Shown: positions 34,220 to 42,770 of the stretch, in pieces | Layout of the letters: the number at the start of each line of letters is the position of its first letter | How positions within the stretch are numbered: position 1 is the stretch's first letter | From: Williamwhitmania taraxaci | GTDB taxonomy: Bacteria; Bacteroidota; Bacteroidia; Bacteroidales; Williamwhitmaniaceae | Assembly: GCF_900096565.1 (NCBI RefSeq) | Contig: NZ_FMYP01000006.1 | Location: 1 to 64,000 of the forward strand | Direction of reading: 5' to 3' | Length of the DNA stretch: 64,000 bases | Notes under the pieces: generated by a model | The model's database searches: none | What the model saw: the letters and a program-made list of their open reading frames with translations, nothing else | Told to the model about the DNA's origin: nothing | Program-made: the position numbers and the translations under genes

Positions 34220-35308
34220 ATGAAACGTAAGCCCACCATTAGTATATTATCTATCACCTTTTTCTTAGCGATTACCGCCACCACTTCCACACTCTTTGGC
34301 CGAACCGACAGCCTTTTCAACTATCGGCTATACGGACAGCCAGGAATCCAGCAAGACTCACTTCTTTCCCTATTTAAAGGCACAAGAGGCAACACCTATG
34401 GCGAAATAAATGGGATGGCCATCATGGTAAATGGTAAACTCATCGGAGAGTCCTACTACGGCCTTTACTCCAGCGAGACTCCATTCCCGATAAATTCAGT
34501 TACCAAAAGTATCATTTCGCTGGCGTGCGGCGTTTGCGTTGAGCAAGGTCGAATAAAAACTACCGACCTAATCTCAAAATACCTTCCGGAATACGATTCC
34601 ATTTTTGCCGCCAATCCATTAAAAGCAAAAATCCGAATATCGGACCTCCTTAACCAAACAACTGGATTGAGTTGGGACGAATGGTTCCCGAACTATACCT
34701 ACTCCTACAACTCACTTAATCGATTAAAGAATACAAAATCAGACTGGGCCAAACTGGCTCTTGAGCAACCAATGGCTACCGCCCCAGGAGTAAGATTCAA
34801 CTACAATAGCGCCTCTCTTGAGCTCCTAAAAAAGATCATGGAGCACGTTACCAAAACACCCATCGACTCCTTTATCTACAAAAACCTTTTCGACACAATT
34901 GGAATAAAAGCCAACTCTTGGGCTAAATACCCAATCAACGGCACTCCTTCATGGGGAGGCATGACCATGAAAGTGAAGGATATTGCAAAATTGGGTCAGG
35001 CCATTCTCAATAGCGAAACAGGAAAAAGCAAAATATTGCCTAAAAGTTGGATTGATCATATCTATACACCAAAGGTAAATGCCGGCAACGAAGTATTCTA
35101 CAGCTACCTTTTTTGGCATAAGGAAATTGCAGGAAGGCAAGTAATTTTCGCAGCTGGCTTGGGGGATCAATTCCTTTATATCGTTCCTTCCCTAAATCTT
35201 GTTTTTGCAATAGCATCGAGCAACTATTACACTACCTTTCCGATACCCGGACCAGAATTAATTCTCCAAAGGATTATTCAAACCATTGAACAAAACCCAA
35301 GCAACTAG
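34220..35308 (+). CDS. Beta-lactamase-like serine hydrolase (class C / penicillin-binding protein fold), exported
   Basis: 362 residues with an N-terminal signal sequence (ISILSITFFLAITATTSTLFG). The active-site tetrad S93-V-T-K96 lies in PINSVTKSIIS, and the Tyr-containing second motif is YNSAS (about residue 193). The third Lys/His-Gly motif is not clear, as in many family members. The family covers beta-lactamases, D-amino acid peptidases and esterases; this is likely a periplasmic esterase or peptidase. There is no sign that it hydrolyses beta-lactams. It is monocistronic, with its own -7-like element. Confidence 0.87.
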   Translation: MKRKPTISILSITFFLAITATTSTLFGRTDSLFNYRLYGQPGIQQDSLLSLFKGTRGNTYGEINGMAIMVNGKLIGESYYGLYSSETPFPINSVTKSIISLACGVCVEQGRIKTTDLISKYLPEYDSIFAANPLKAKIRISDLLNQTTGLSWDEWFPNYTYSYNSLNRLKNTKSDWAKLALEQPMATAPGVRFNYNSASLELLKKIMEHVTKTPIDSFIYKNLFDTIGIKANSWAKYPINGTPSWGGMTMKVKDIAKLGQAILNSETGKSKILPKSWIDHIYTPKVNAGNEVFYSYLFWHKEIAGRQVIFAAGLGDQFLYIVPSLNLVFAIASSNYYTTFPIPGPELILQRIIQTIEQNPSN

Positions 35309-35376
35309 GTTATTACTGTTAAATAGAAGGCAAAACATGATGCTTTGCCTAGCTATGAACATTAATATTTCTAGCC

Positions 35377-36390
35377 ATGACAAATATTAAAACAAGCTAT
35401 CTTGGATTAGAACTTAAGAATCCAATTATTGCAGGGGCAAGCAATCTTAGTGATTCCGTAGGCAAGGTTGTTCAACTTCAAGAATCCGGTGTTGGAGCCA
35501 TTGTATTTAAATCGCTTTTCGAAGAGCAAATCCAACTCGAAGAACTCGAAATGGAGCAAGAGATGGAAGCCTATAATGAGCGTCATGCGGAAATGATTAA
35601 TCTCTTTCCTAGCCTACAATATGCAGGACCCGAAATACACCTCCAAAAACTGAGAGAAACAAGAAAAGCAGTCTCTATTCCATTAATTGCCAGCATTAAT
35701 GCCGTTTACTCAGAATCATGGGTGGAGTATGCCAAAAAAGTTGAGAAAACAGGAGTTGATGCAATTGAGATTAATTTTTATCATACACCCAAGGACTTTG
35801 GAGTTTCGGGAGCTTCCGTTATTTCAGAACAAGTAGAAATAATAAAACGAATCAAAGATGTAGTTAACATCCCCATAAGTGTAAAAATGAGTCCATTCTA
35901 TGCTAATCAACTCGAGGTTGTTGCCGAATTTTGCAAGGCCGGAGCCGATGGTGTAGTGCTCTTCAATAGGCTATTCCAACCCGATATCGATATAGAACAG
36001 GAGAAGTTAATTCAACGCATGACGCTAAGTTCCAACGACGAGTCTCTTCTACCCTTACGTTTCACCGGTCTACTATTTGGACATATCCCCTCCGATATTT
36101 GCGCTTCAACCGGAATATTTAGCGGTTATGATGTGGCAAAGATGCTTCTTGCAGGTGCCTCAGCAGTTCAGGTGGTGAGTTCTCTTTATAAGCATAAGTT
36201 AGGTCATGTTAATATAATGATTAAAGAACTTGAAGGGTGGATGGAGAAAAAAGGATATACCGACATATCTCATTTCCAAGGTAAACTCTCTAAAATAAAT
36301 AGCAGCTCACCGTTTGCATACCAGCGTTCACAGTATGTTGATATATTGCTAAATGCCGAAAATCTGCTTAGGCAAAGAGCCGTTATTTAA
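35377..36390 (+). CDS. Dihydroorotate dehydrogenase-like (PyrD family) protein
   Basis: A 337-residue TIM-barrel flavoprotein. The N-terminus TSYLGLELKNPIIAGASNLS, the strand PLIASINAVYSESWVEYAKKV, EINFYHTP and VVLFNRLFQPD resemble class 1 dihydroorotate dehydrogenases and the closely related dihydropyrimidine/'DHOD-like' group. Several family positions differ, so orotate synthesis is unproven; such copies occur beside pyruvate:ferredoxin oxidoreductase genes in Bacteroidota. No partner electron-transfer subunit is adjacent. Expression appears independent, and a strong hairpin follows 129 nt downstream. Confidence 0.82.
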   Translation: MTNIKTSYLGLELKNPIIAGASNLSDSVGKVVQLQESGVGAIVFKSLFEEQIQLEELEMEQEMEAYNERHAEMINLFPSLQYAGPEIHLQKLRETRKAVSIPLIASINAVYSESWVEYAKKVEKTGVDAIEINFYHTPKDFGVSGASVISEQVEIIKRIKDVVNIPISVKMSPFYANQLEVVAEFCKAGADGVVLFNRLFQPDIDIEQEKLIQRMTLSSNDESLLPLRFTGLLFGHIPSDICASTGIFSGYDVAKMLLAGASAVQVVSSLYKHKLGHVNIMIKELEGWMEKKGYTDISHFQGKLSKINSSSPFAYQRSQYVDILLNAENLLRQRAVI

Positions 36391-36518
36391 CCTGAAGTTG
36401 GTGTGATTGAGCACAATCACCTTGGTATTTCTACTACAATCAAACATCGATTTGATGATTGGAGATATGCAAAAAGAACTTCTCGTCCGAGGACAGTTTT
36501 TTTCACGAGATTACTACA

Positions 36519-36549
36519 GTTGTTCGCCTACCTTCGTTAGGCGAACAAC
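36519..36549 (+). terminator. 12-bp perfect hairpin after the PyrD-like gene
   Basis: Arms GTTGTTCGCCTA and TAGGCGAACAAC, loop CCTTCGT, followed by GCGTTTTAA. It is a likely terminator although it lies 129 nt past the stop codon; the U-tract is short. Confidence 0.6.
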
Positions 36550-36649
36550 GCGTTTTAATACCCAAAACAAAAGGGTTTCGTGCAATTGAATTACCATCCC
36601 GAATATGATTACATCTTTTGAACTACAATTTGTTAAACCCATTTAAAGT

Positions 36650-37990
36650 ATGGTACTTCCAGGAAGAATTAAATTAGAGAAGCATGGAGTAGAAGGCTCG
36701 GGGCCGGTAGTTTACTGGATGAGTAGAGACCAAAGGATGGAAGATAATTGGGCACTGATCTATAGTTTGGAACTATCAAAACAAAGGGATTCATATGCAA
36801 TAGTAATATTCTGCCTTACCCCCGACTTTTCTGAGACGATTAACCGCACGCTTAAGTTCATGGTTGATGGACTAAAGGTTGTATTTAGAAATCTCATCAA
36901 CAAAAATATACCAGTTTATCTTTTGCAAGGCGACCCAACGACAGTTATCCCTCCATTTATTAAACAGATGAATGCATCAATACTAGTCACCGATTTCGAT
37001 CCTTTACTTACCAAGCGACAATGGAAAACATCAGTGGGTGAAACCCTATCGGCGCCAATTATTACGGTGGATTCCCACAATATTGTTCCCTGCAGCATAG
37101 CATCCCCAAAACAGGAATTTGGAGCCTATACTTTGCGCCCTAAAATCAATAAGTTACTGAACGACTACCTGCAAGATTTCCCAACCATTCCATTACAAAA
37201 AACGACAGGGAGTGGCCGCTTCCCAGAGCCAATATGGCCAACTATCCCAGATAGCAATGAGAATATCCCACCAATAAACTGGATCAAACCGGGAGAACAA
37301 GCAGCTGCGATTCATCTCCAAAAGTTTATAGCAAACAAACTGAATGGTTATGCAGAAAAAAGAAACCACCCCGAGCTTAATTGGCTTTCAAATCTATCAC
37401 CCTACCTCCACTTTGGACAAATATCAGCCCAGCGTGTTGCGCTCGAAGTTATAAAATCAGATACTGACCCAGAAGACAAAGGAGCGTTTCTTGAAGAGTT
37501 AATTGTTCGCCGGGAACTATCGGACAACTACTGCTTCTACAACCCAAACTACAACACATTTGAAGGCTTTCCAGCATGGGCAAAGATAAGCCATAACCTA
37601 CACCGGAACGATGAGCGGGAGTATATCTACACCCAAGAAACATTTGAGCAGGCATTAACACACGACAAACTTTGGAATGCGGCACAAAAAGAGTTGACAA
37701 GGACAGGTAAAATGCACGGCTACCTGCGCATGTATTGGGCAAAAAAAATTCTGGAGTGGACAACTTCCCCAGAAGAGGCCCAATCAATTGCCATATATCT
37801 AAACGACAAATATTCCCTCGATGGCAGTGATCCAAACGGCTATGCTGGTATTGCTTGGTCCATTGGTGGATTACACGACCGGGCTTGGTTCGAACGATCT
37901 ACATTTGGAAAGATAAGATACATGAATAGTAATGGAGCCAAACGAAAATTCGATGTTGAAAAATACATTGCCAATAATGAATCCGAATAG
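36650..37990 (+). CDS. phr: Class II CPD photolyase
   Basis: 446 residues. It repairs cyclobutane pyrimidine dimers with light and FAD. The class II type is shown by YWMSRDQRMEDNWAL at the N-terminus, WLSNLSPYLHFGQISAQRVAL, the FAD-binding motif LIVRRELSDNYCFYN, GKMHGYLRMYWAKKILEW and LDGSDPNGYAGIAWSIGG, then KIRYMN. Class I enzymes have other signatures. The length of about 450 is normal. It stands alone on the plus strand between a hairpin and the phosphodiesterase gene. Confidence 0.96.
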   Translation: MVLPGRIKLEKHGVEGSGPVVYWMSRDQRMEDNWALIYSLELSKQRDSYAIVIFCLTPDFSETINRTLKFMVDGLKVVFRNLINKNIPVYLLQGDPTTVIPPFIKQMNASILVTDFDPLLTKRQWKTSVGETLSAPIITVDSHNIVPCSIASPKQEFGAYTLRPKINKLLNDYLQDFPTIPLQKTTGSGRFPEPIWPTIPDSNENIPPINWIKPGEQAAAIHLQKFIANKLNGYAEKRNHPELNWLSNLSPYLHFGQISAQRVALEVIKSDTDPEDKGAFLEELIVRRELSDNYCFYNPNYNTFEGFPAWAKISHNLHRNDEREYIYTQETFEQALTHDKLWNAAQKELTRTGKMHGYLRMYWAKKILEWTTSPEEAQSIAIYLNDKYSLDGSDPNGYAGIAWSIGGLHDRAWFERSTFGKIRYMNSNGAKRKFDVEKYIANNESE

Positions 37991-37998
37991 ATCTTTAA

Positions 37999-38030
37999 TT
38001 TGGTCTTCCAAGAAAAACAATCTATTTTAG
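37999..38030 (+). promoter_or_regulatory. Promoter of the phosphodiesterase gene
   Basis: TTTG (37999-38002), a 20-nt spacer, and TATTTTAG (38023-38030), close to the Bacteroidota TTTG/TAnnTTTG promoter. The same 20-nt spacing is found upstream of siaB. Confidence 0.6.
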
Positions 38031-38051
38031 TCCCCCCTTAAATTTTTGCCA

Positions 38052-39266
38052 GTGAAAACAAATTACATTCTACCACTCTTATTTGGAGTCCTCCTTTTTG
38101 CAACTAATCCGGCTGCAACCCAAACAATAGAAAAGCCAGTAGTGCTAGTAATTTCAATGGATGGTTTCCGCTGGGACTATGCAAGAAATGCCGTAACTCC
38201 AACTCTCGATTCAATTGCGAAGCTCGGGGTTACCGGAATAATAAAACCATCATTCCCAAGCAAAACATTCCCGAACCACTATACTCTTGCAACGGGGCTA
38301 ACACCAAACTCACACGGATTACTGTTCAACTCGTTCTATGCATCGGACTTGGGTGTAAAATATAATGGATACAAAATCGAATCAGTTCAGGATGCCCGGT
38401 TTTATGGAGGAGAACCAATATGGAATACAGCGCAAAGACAGGGATTAAAAAGCTTCGTCTTCTTTTGGGTAGGTTCAGAGGCCCCAATCAACGGCATGAG
38501 GCCAACAAAATGGTTTCCATACGATGAGGAGATTCCCTACAATAATAGAGTTGACTCAGTAGTCAAATGGCTTTCCTACCCTACAACAACAAGGCCTAAC
38601 TTGGTAATGCTCTATAATCATGAACCCGATGGACAAGGGCATAAGTTCGGACCAATTTCGGCAGAAACGACAGCCGAGGTAGAGCGAATTGACTCCAGCT
38701 TGGCTTACCTCTTTTCGCTGTTGAGAAAAAGTGGGTTAAACGACAAAATTAATATCATTATCACGACCGATCATGGGATGTGTCCAACACCTAGTGAGCG
38801 CTACATTGATCTAAGCAACCTAATTCCGAAAGAAAAATTGGATAATTGGCACGGCGAATCGCCCGTTCTAAACTTCAACCTAAAAAACGAAACTGACACT
38901 GCACTATTTACAGCGATTAATGCAACAAACGGATTGAAAGTCTACGCTAAAGGTAAACTACCAACAAGGCTAGGATTTGGATCCAATGTTAGGATTATGG
39001 ATTATGTAATGATTGCCGATTCGGCGTATAGTTTTGGATGGGGAACAAAAAAAGGGAAATACGGCAACGGTAATCATGGATACGACCCTTCCATTACCGA
39101 CATGCAGGGAATATTTTATGCCATTGGGCCCAACTTTAAGCAAAACAAAGACATTGGTCTATTCGAAAATACTGACCTCTATAACTTAATGGCGAGGCTA
39201 CTCGGAGTAATACCATCGAAAAACGATGGAAATGCGAATACATTTAATGCAGTAATCAACAAATAG
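38052..39266 (+). CDS. Nucleotide pyrophosphatase/phosphodiesterase (NPP) family enzyme, exported
   Basis: 404 residues from a GTG at 38052 (an in-frame TTG at 38046 is less likely). A signal peptide (ILPLLFGVLLFATNPAATQ) sends it to the periplasm or cell surface. Two zinc ions are held by SMDGFRWDY and other Asp/His residues; the Thr nucleophile lies in FPSKTFPNHYTLATG. YNHEPDGQGHKFGP and ITTDHGM are the remaining metal-binding motifs. The family hydrolyses nucleotide 5'-phosphodiesters and pyrophosphates, and some members act on phospholipids. The overall match to ENPP/alkaline phosphatase superfamily is clear, but the substrate is not. WbqC follows after 1 nt. Confidence 0.93.
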   Translation: MKTNYILPLLFGVLLFATNPAATQTIEKPVVLVISMDGFRWDYARNAVTPTLDSIAKLGVTGIIKPSFPSKTFPNHYTLATGLTPNSHGLLFNSFYASDLGVKYNGYKIESVQDARFYGGEPIWNTAQRQGLKSFVFFWVGSEAPINGMRPTKWFPYDEEIPYNNRVDSVVKWLSYPTTTRPNLVMLYNHEPDGQGHKFGPISAETTAEVERIDSSLAYLFSLLRKSGLNDKINIIITTDHGMCPTPSERYIDLSNLIPKEKLDNWHGESPVLNFNLKNETDTALFTAINATNGLKVYAKGKLPTRLGFGSNVRIMDYVMIADSAYSFGWGTKKGKYGNGNHGYDPSITDMQGIFYAIGPNFKQNKDIGLFENTDLYNLMARLLGVIPSKNDGNANTFNAVINK

Positions 39267-39267
39267 C

Positions 39268-39930
39268 ATGGTGGCACCCCCCTCCAACATTATCCTTTCA
39301 ACAGCATACCTGCCCCCTATCCAAAGTTTTGCGTGGTTAGTGGAATGTAACACCCTATTAATAGAACAGCATGAGAATTACGTAAAACAGACTTACCGTA
39401 ACCGCTGCACTATTCTATCTGCCAACGGACCTATAAACCTAACCATCCCAACTATTAAACGAAGTGGCGAAAAAGTATCCATCAGGGAAGTAGAAATTGA
39501 ATACGTCACCCCATGGCAGAAAAATCATTGGAAAGCACTAGAATCGGCTTACCAGAACTCACCCTACTTCGAACACATTGCTGATGATTTAATACCTCTC
39601 TACAACAAAAAAACCAAATACCTCTTCGACCTAAATCAGAGCCTCATGGAGGTCATACTCTCCTTTTTGGAAATTAAGCCCTCCATAGAATTAACCCAAA
39701 ACTATAACACCAACTATCCTGATACGATGCTGGATTTAAGAGAATCCATTTCACCAAAAGTAGATCCACATGAGGATAATGTCTTTTCACCGAAACCCTA
39801 CTATCAAGTATTCAGACACAAGGGTGCCTTTGTACCAAACCTTAGCATTATAGACTTAGTATGCAACGAGGGACTCCTCTCACTAGAGATTCTTGAAGAT
39901 TCCATAAAAAAAGACGCCCACCAGCGTTAA
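39268..39930 (+). CDS. WbqC-family protein
   Basis: 220 residues. The N-terminus ILSTAYLPPIQSFAWLVECNTLLIEQHENYVKQTYRNR, WQKNHWKALESAYQNSPYFEHIAD and LFDLNQSLMEVILSFLEI match the WbqC family, found near O-antigen or polysaccharide loci and in Bacteroidota near other envelope genes. No catalytic residues are known to me. It directly follows the phosphodiesterase (1 nt) and is likely co-transcribed with it. It is convergent with the FadL gene, with a hairpin between. Confidence 0.9.
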   Translation: MVAPPSNIILSTAYLPPIQSFAWLVECNTLLIEQHENYVKQTYRNRCTILSANGPINLTIPTIKRSGEKVSIREVEIEYVTPWQKNHWKALESAYQNSPYFEHIADDLIPLYNKKTKYLFDLNQSLMEVILSFLEIKPSIELTQNYNTNYPDTMLDLRESISPKVDPHEDNVFSPKPYYQVFRHKGAFVPNLSIIDLVCNEGLLSLEILEDSIKKDAHQR

Positions 39931-39941
39931 CTGATGAGCGT
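39914..39941. terminator. Imperfect hairpin between convergent wbqC-like and fadL-like genes
   Basis: An 11-bp imperfect stem (GACGC-like arm at 39914-39924 and its partner at 39931-39941 with two A-C mismatches) that starts inside the last codons of the WbqC gene. It may serve both directions, but neither tail is strong. Confidence 0.35.
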
Positions 39942-39965
39942 ATTCTTAGATTGATTGAATAACCA

Positions 39966-41465
39966 TTAGAACTTATAACCGAAGGTCAGGATAAACTGGT
40001 TTTGGCTATGTTTATCATTCACAACACCCTCACTTCCATTGTATAAAAAATTCTCATCTGTGAAGCGGGTTTTACTATAAGTAAAATCTGTATAAAACGT
40101 TCCCGTTCTGAGGCCAACACCACCAGCAAAAACCTGAGTATTCGAATTGCTATTTAAATAGCCTTGCTTATAAGGACTCCCATAGTAAGCATAACCTCCG
40201 CGCAAAAAGAAAATACCCTCATGATATTCAGCTCCAAATCTATAGTTTGATGAAGATTCAACCATCGCTGAGATTTGGTCATTCTCCGCTTTAAAACTAT
40301 TTGATTGACCACCACTACGAAGCCGCATTACCGTATAATCAACATACTCATAATCAATATTCATCGCAATTTTATCGAGTAAGATATAACCCAAACTTGC
40401 TACAAACTTATAAGGAGTAACCATGTTGTAATCGTACTCGCCTAAAGGAGAATCCATACTGTATCCCTTAAGAGTATTCACATCATACACATGCGTGTCC
40501 ATAGAAGAACTAAATCGATCCTTTAAGTTGAAAAAAGTCGGAGTATGAAAAGCAACTCCAATACGTAAACTATGGATAGGTTTAATAATCATTCCCAATT
40601 TAAAATTATAGCCCGAACCTATTGTCTCGAATATTTGCTTGTAATTTAAATCTTGGAACTCACCCGTATTCCCATCAACAGCAGCCTCCGAATAATCGGT
40701 CTTATTTTTATAATACAAATCCTGAATGCCCAGTGTACCTCCAAAATAAAACTTATCTGCTACGTTACCAGCAAAAGAAAGAGCGTATTCCCCTTGCGAT
40801 CCAGAGGTCGTAATCAATCTATTCTGAAAAACAATATCATTATTAGCCAGATGAGAAATATATCCAGTAGCATCAGCATCAATTATAAAATTATTCCAAG
40901 CCATAATCAGCCCCCAATAACTTGAATTATAGTTAGCAAAGGGAGAGTTTTCTTTTGAGAGGCTATTGCGGTCTGCGTAAGGCACGCGTTTGGTTGCTTC
41001 CAAAAACACATCAGTTATTGATGCCACATCGACCCCAGAAGTTGTTACACTCGAATTAAAATCACGCAACTTATTGTATCCAATTCCAAAATTAAAACTA
41101 ACAATCCCAATATCTTCTTGTCGAACTGGGTTGCTAAAAGTCAAGGCTAATCCGATATTCGAAATGCCAAGATTAAAGGTATTATCGCTTCCCACCTGAC
41201 CTTGATATGAAGAATTGCTTCTATTGAAATTTAAGTTAGGAGTGAAAGAGAAGTCATTTGACCTATAAACACCCAATCCAGCAGGGTTAATACTCACAGC
41301 AGAAAAATCGCCACCTAAAGCCCCAATAGAACCCGCCATTCCAGAAAACCTAGCCGTACCAGAATAGACATTACTGGAGTAGCGGTAAACATCCGATATA
41401 TCCTGCCCCCACGAATTCAGCGAAATGAGGAGAGCAACTACACTTAATATATGTTTCATAGCCAT
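39966..41465 (-). CDS. FadL/OmpP1-family outer-membrane porin
   Basis: 499 residues. A signal peptide (MKHILSVVALLISLNSWGQ) precedes YSSNVYSGTARFSGMAGSIGALGGDFSAVSINPAGLG, a characteristic N-terminal region of OmpP1/FadL and hemin-receptor-like barrels in Bacteroidota. The barrel then continues with aromatic-ending strands to FILTFGYKF. These proteins carry hydrophobic compounds, such as long-chain fatty acids, across the outer membrane. It follows the Gly/Tyr-rich lipoprotein gene by 22 nt, so they are likely one unit. The substrate is not known. Confidence 0.9.
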   Translation of the reverse strand: MAMKHILSVVALLISLNSWGQDISDVYRYSSNVYSGTARFSGMAGSIGALGGDFSAVSINPAGLGVYRSNDFSFTPNLNFNRSNSSYQGQVGSDNTFNLGISNIGLALTFSNPVRQEDIGIVSFNFGIGYNKLRDFNSSVTTSGVDVASITDVFLEATKRVPYADRNSLSKENSPFANYNSSYWGLIMAWNNFIIDADATGYISHLANNDIVFQNRLITTSGSQGEYALSFAGNVADKFYFGGTLGIQDLYYKNKTDYSEAAVDGNTGEFQDLNYKQIFETIGSGYNFKLGMIIKPIHSLRIGVAFHTPTFFNLKDRFSSSMDTHVYDVNTLKGYSMDSPLGEYDYNMVTPYKFVASLGYILLDKIAMNIDYEYVDYTVMRLRSGGQSNSFKAENDQISAMVESSSNYRFGAEYHEGIFFLRGGYAYYGSPYKQGYLNSNSNTQVFAGGVGLRTGTFYTDFTYSKTRFTDENFLYNGSEGVVNDKHSQNQFILTFGYKF

Positions 41466-41487
41466 ATCAAATTAAATAAAACCATTA

Positions 41488-42666
41488 TTACCTACGCCTA
41501 ACGTTTCCAGAAGAATTCGAATTACTATTCGAATTGTCCGAGCGGGTAGAATTGTTCGAATTATTGCTGGAAGTTGAACTATTACCACTAGTTGACCTTG
41601 TATTGGATTCTGTATTATTACTAGAAGAAGGCCGTCTATAGTTATCTTGACTGTTCGAACTTGAAGGCCTATTATACTCCTGCCTTACACCGCTAGATGG
41701 ACGGTTATACACTGGAGTATATGATGGCCGTTGAACACCACTAGTAGTTGAGGGACGAGTATAAGTATTAGTGGCACCAGAACTTGATCGTCTATTTCCC
41801 GTAGAAACCTCTCCGGCTGAATTACCTGTAACCCTGACGTTTCCTGTATTCTGGATTCCATCTCTTGAAGGATCAGCACTCGAGGATCTCACCTCACGCC
41901 GTTCGACAGATCTAGCAGCCCTAACCTCATTACCTGCAACTCCCTTACGGGATCCGTAATTTGTTGTCCCACCAGATCTAGAACCGTAGTAATATTTCTC
42001 GGAATCAGTATGCCTAACATCTAGATATCCACCATAACCTGGATAATAATAATCGTAATATCCAGAGTAACCAATAGCCCAAGGGCTATAAACACCGTAG
42101 CCAAAACCATAACTAGGCCAATAGGCACTATACCCCATTCCAAAGTTAAAACCCATGCCATAGTTGAAGCCCATAGACCACCTATTGCTAGGCAAATACC
42201 ACGATGAAGTTATCCAGCGAGGTTCTACCCAAACACTAGATCCGTAAGCCACCACATTATAAAACGCAGGATCATAAGCCGATGCATAGAAGAGAGCGTC
42301 GCTATAATCACTGTAATTAAAACGTAATTCCGATTGTGCTTTTAAACGTCTCTCCCGCGCCTCATCAAAACTTTCAACTAAAATCGCATTATAGGGATTT
42401 TGATTTTCCTCCTCAACGTATATAGTATCGGAAGTAGATGTAGATTCGTTTCCAGCATTATTCATTTTGCGTTGAAGTTCCGCAATTGTCGGATCTGTAG
42501 CGTTTAATGGATTTATTTCATTACCAGATGCAGAAGCAACATACTTCTTATCTGGATTAAAATAGACGTCATCCTCTCCGGTTGTGTTGGAGGCAAGGAA
42601 AAATGACGAAGAACAACCTGAGAGCATCCCCGCCATTAACACCGTTGTTAATAAGTTAGTTTTCAT
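41488..42666 (-). CDS. Gly/Tyr- and Ser/Asn-rich lipoprotein, function unknown
   Basis: 392 residues. The lipobox is LSGC (Cys at about position 18). After an acidic middle part a Gly/Tyr/Phe-rich block (about 165-225; GFNYGMGFNFGMGYSAY, YGFGYGVYSP) resembles surface or adhesive low-complexity proteins. From about residue 225 it is rich in Ser, Asn, Arg, Gly and Thr with repeated PSS and SNSQ-like units to the end, which is probably disordered. It ends close to the FadL gene, which suggests an envelope role with it. A canonical AGGAGG Shine-Dalgarno precedes it. I recognise no named domain. Confidence 0.8.
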   Translation of the reverse strand: MKTNLLTTVLMAGMLSGCSSSFFLASNTTGEDDVYFNPDKKYVASASGNEINPLNATDPTIAELQRKMNNAGNESTSTSDTIYVEEENQNPYNAILVESFDEARERRLKAQSELRFNYSDYSDALFYASAYDPAFYNVVAYGSSVWVEPRWITSSWYLPSNRWSMGFNYGMGFNFGMGYSAYWPSYGFGYGVYSPWAIGYSGYYDYYYPGYGGYLDVRHTDSEKYYYGSRSGGTTNYGSRKGVAGNEVRAARSVERREVRSSSADPSRDGIQNTGNVRVTGNSAGEVSTGNRRSSSGATNTYTRPSTTSGVQRPSYTPVYNRPSSGVRQEYNRPSSSNSQDNYRRPSSSNNTESNTRSTSGNSSTSSNNSNNSTRSDNSNSNSNSSGNVRRR

Positions 42667-42674
42667 GATATCTC

Positions 42675-42680
42675 CCTCCT
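42675..42680 (-). promoter_or_regulatory. Canonical Shine-Dalgarno of the Gly/Tyr-rich lipoprotein gene
   Basis: AGGAGG (part of AGGAGGGAG) lies 8 nt upstream of the ATG at 42666 on the minus strand. Such a strong site is unusual for Bacteroidota and could mark high translation. Confidence 0.6.
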
Positions 42681-42770
42681 ATATTTTTATGAAAAAAGTT
42701 TATTTATTGTTTACTTTGCAGTTGTTTCTTTCTAGAACAAATAATGCAAAGATCATACCAAAGATAAAAA

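Noticed and set aside
36407-36589. A 60-codon plus-strand frame covering the 12-bp hairpin
   Set aside because: Its 3' half is the terminator-like palindrome; no protein-like features.
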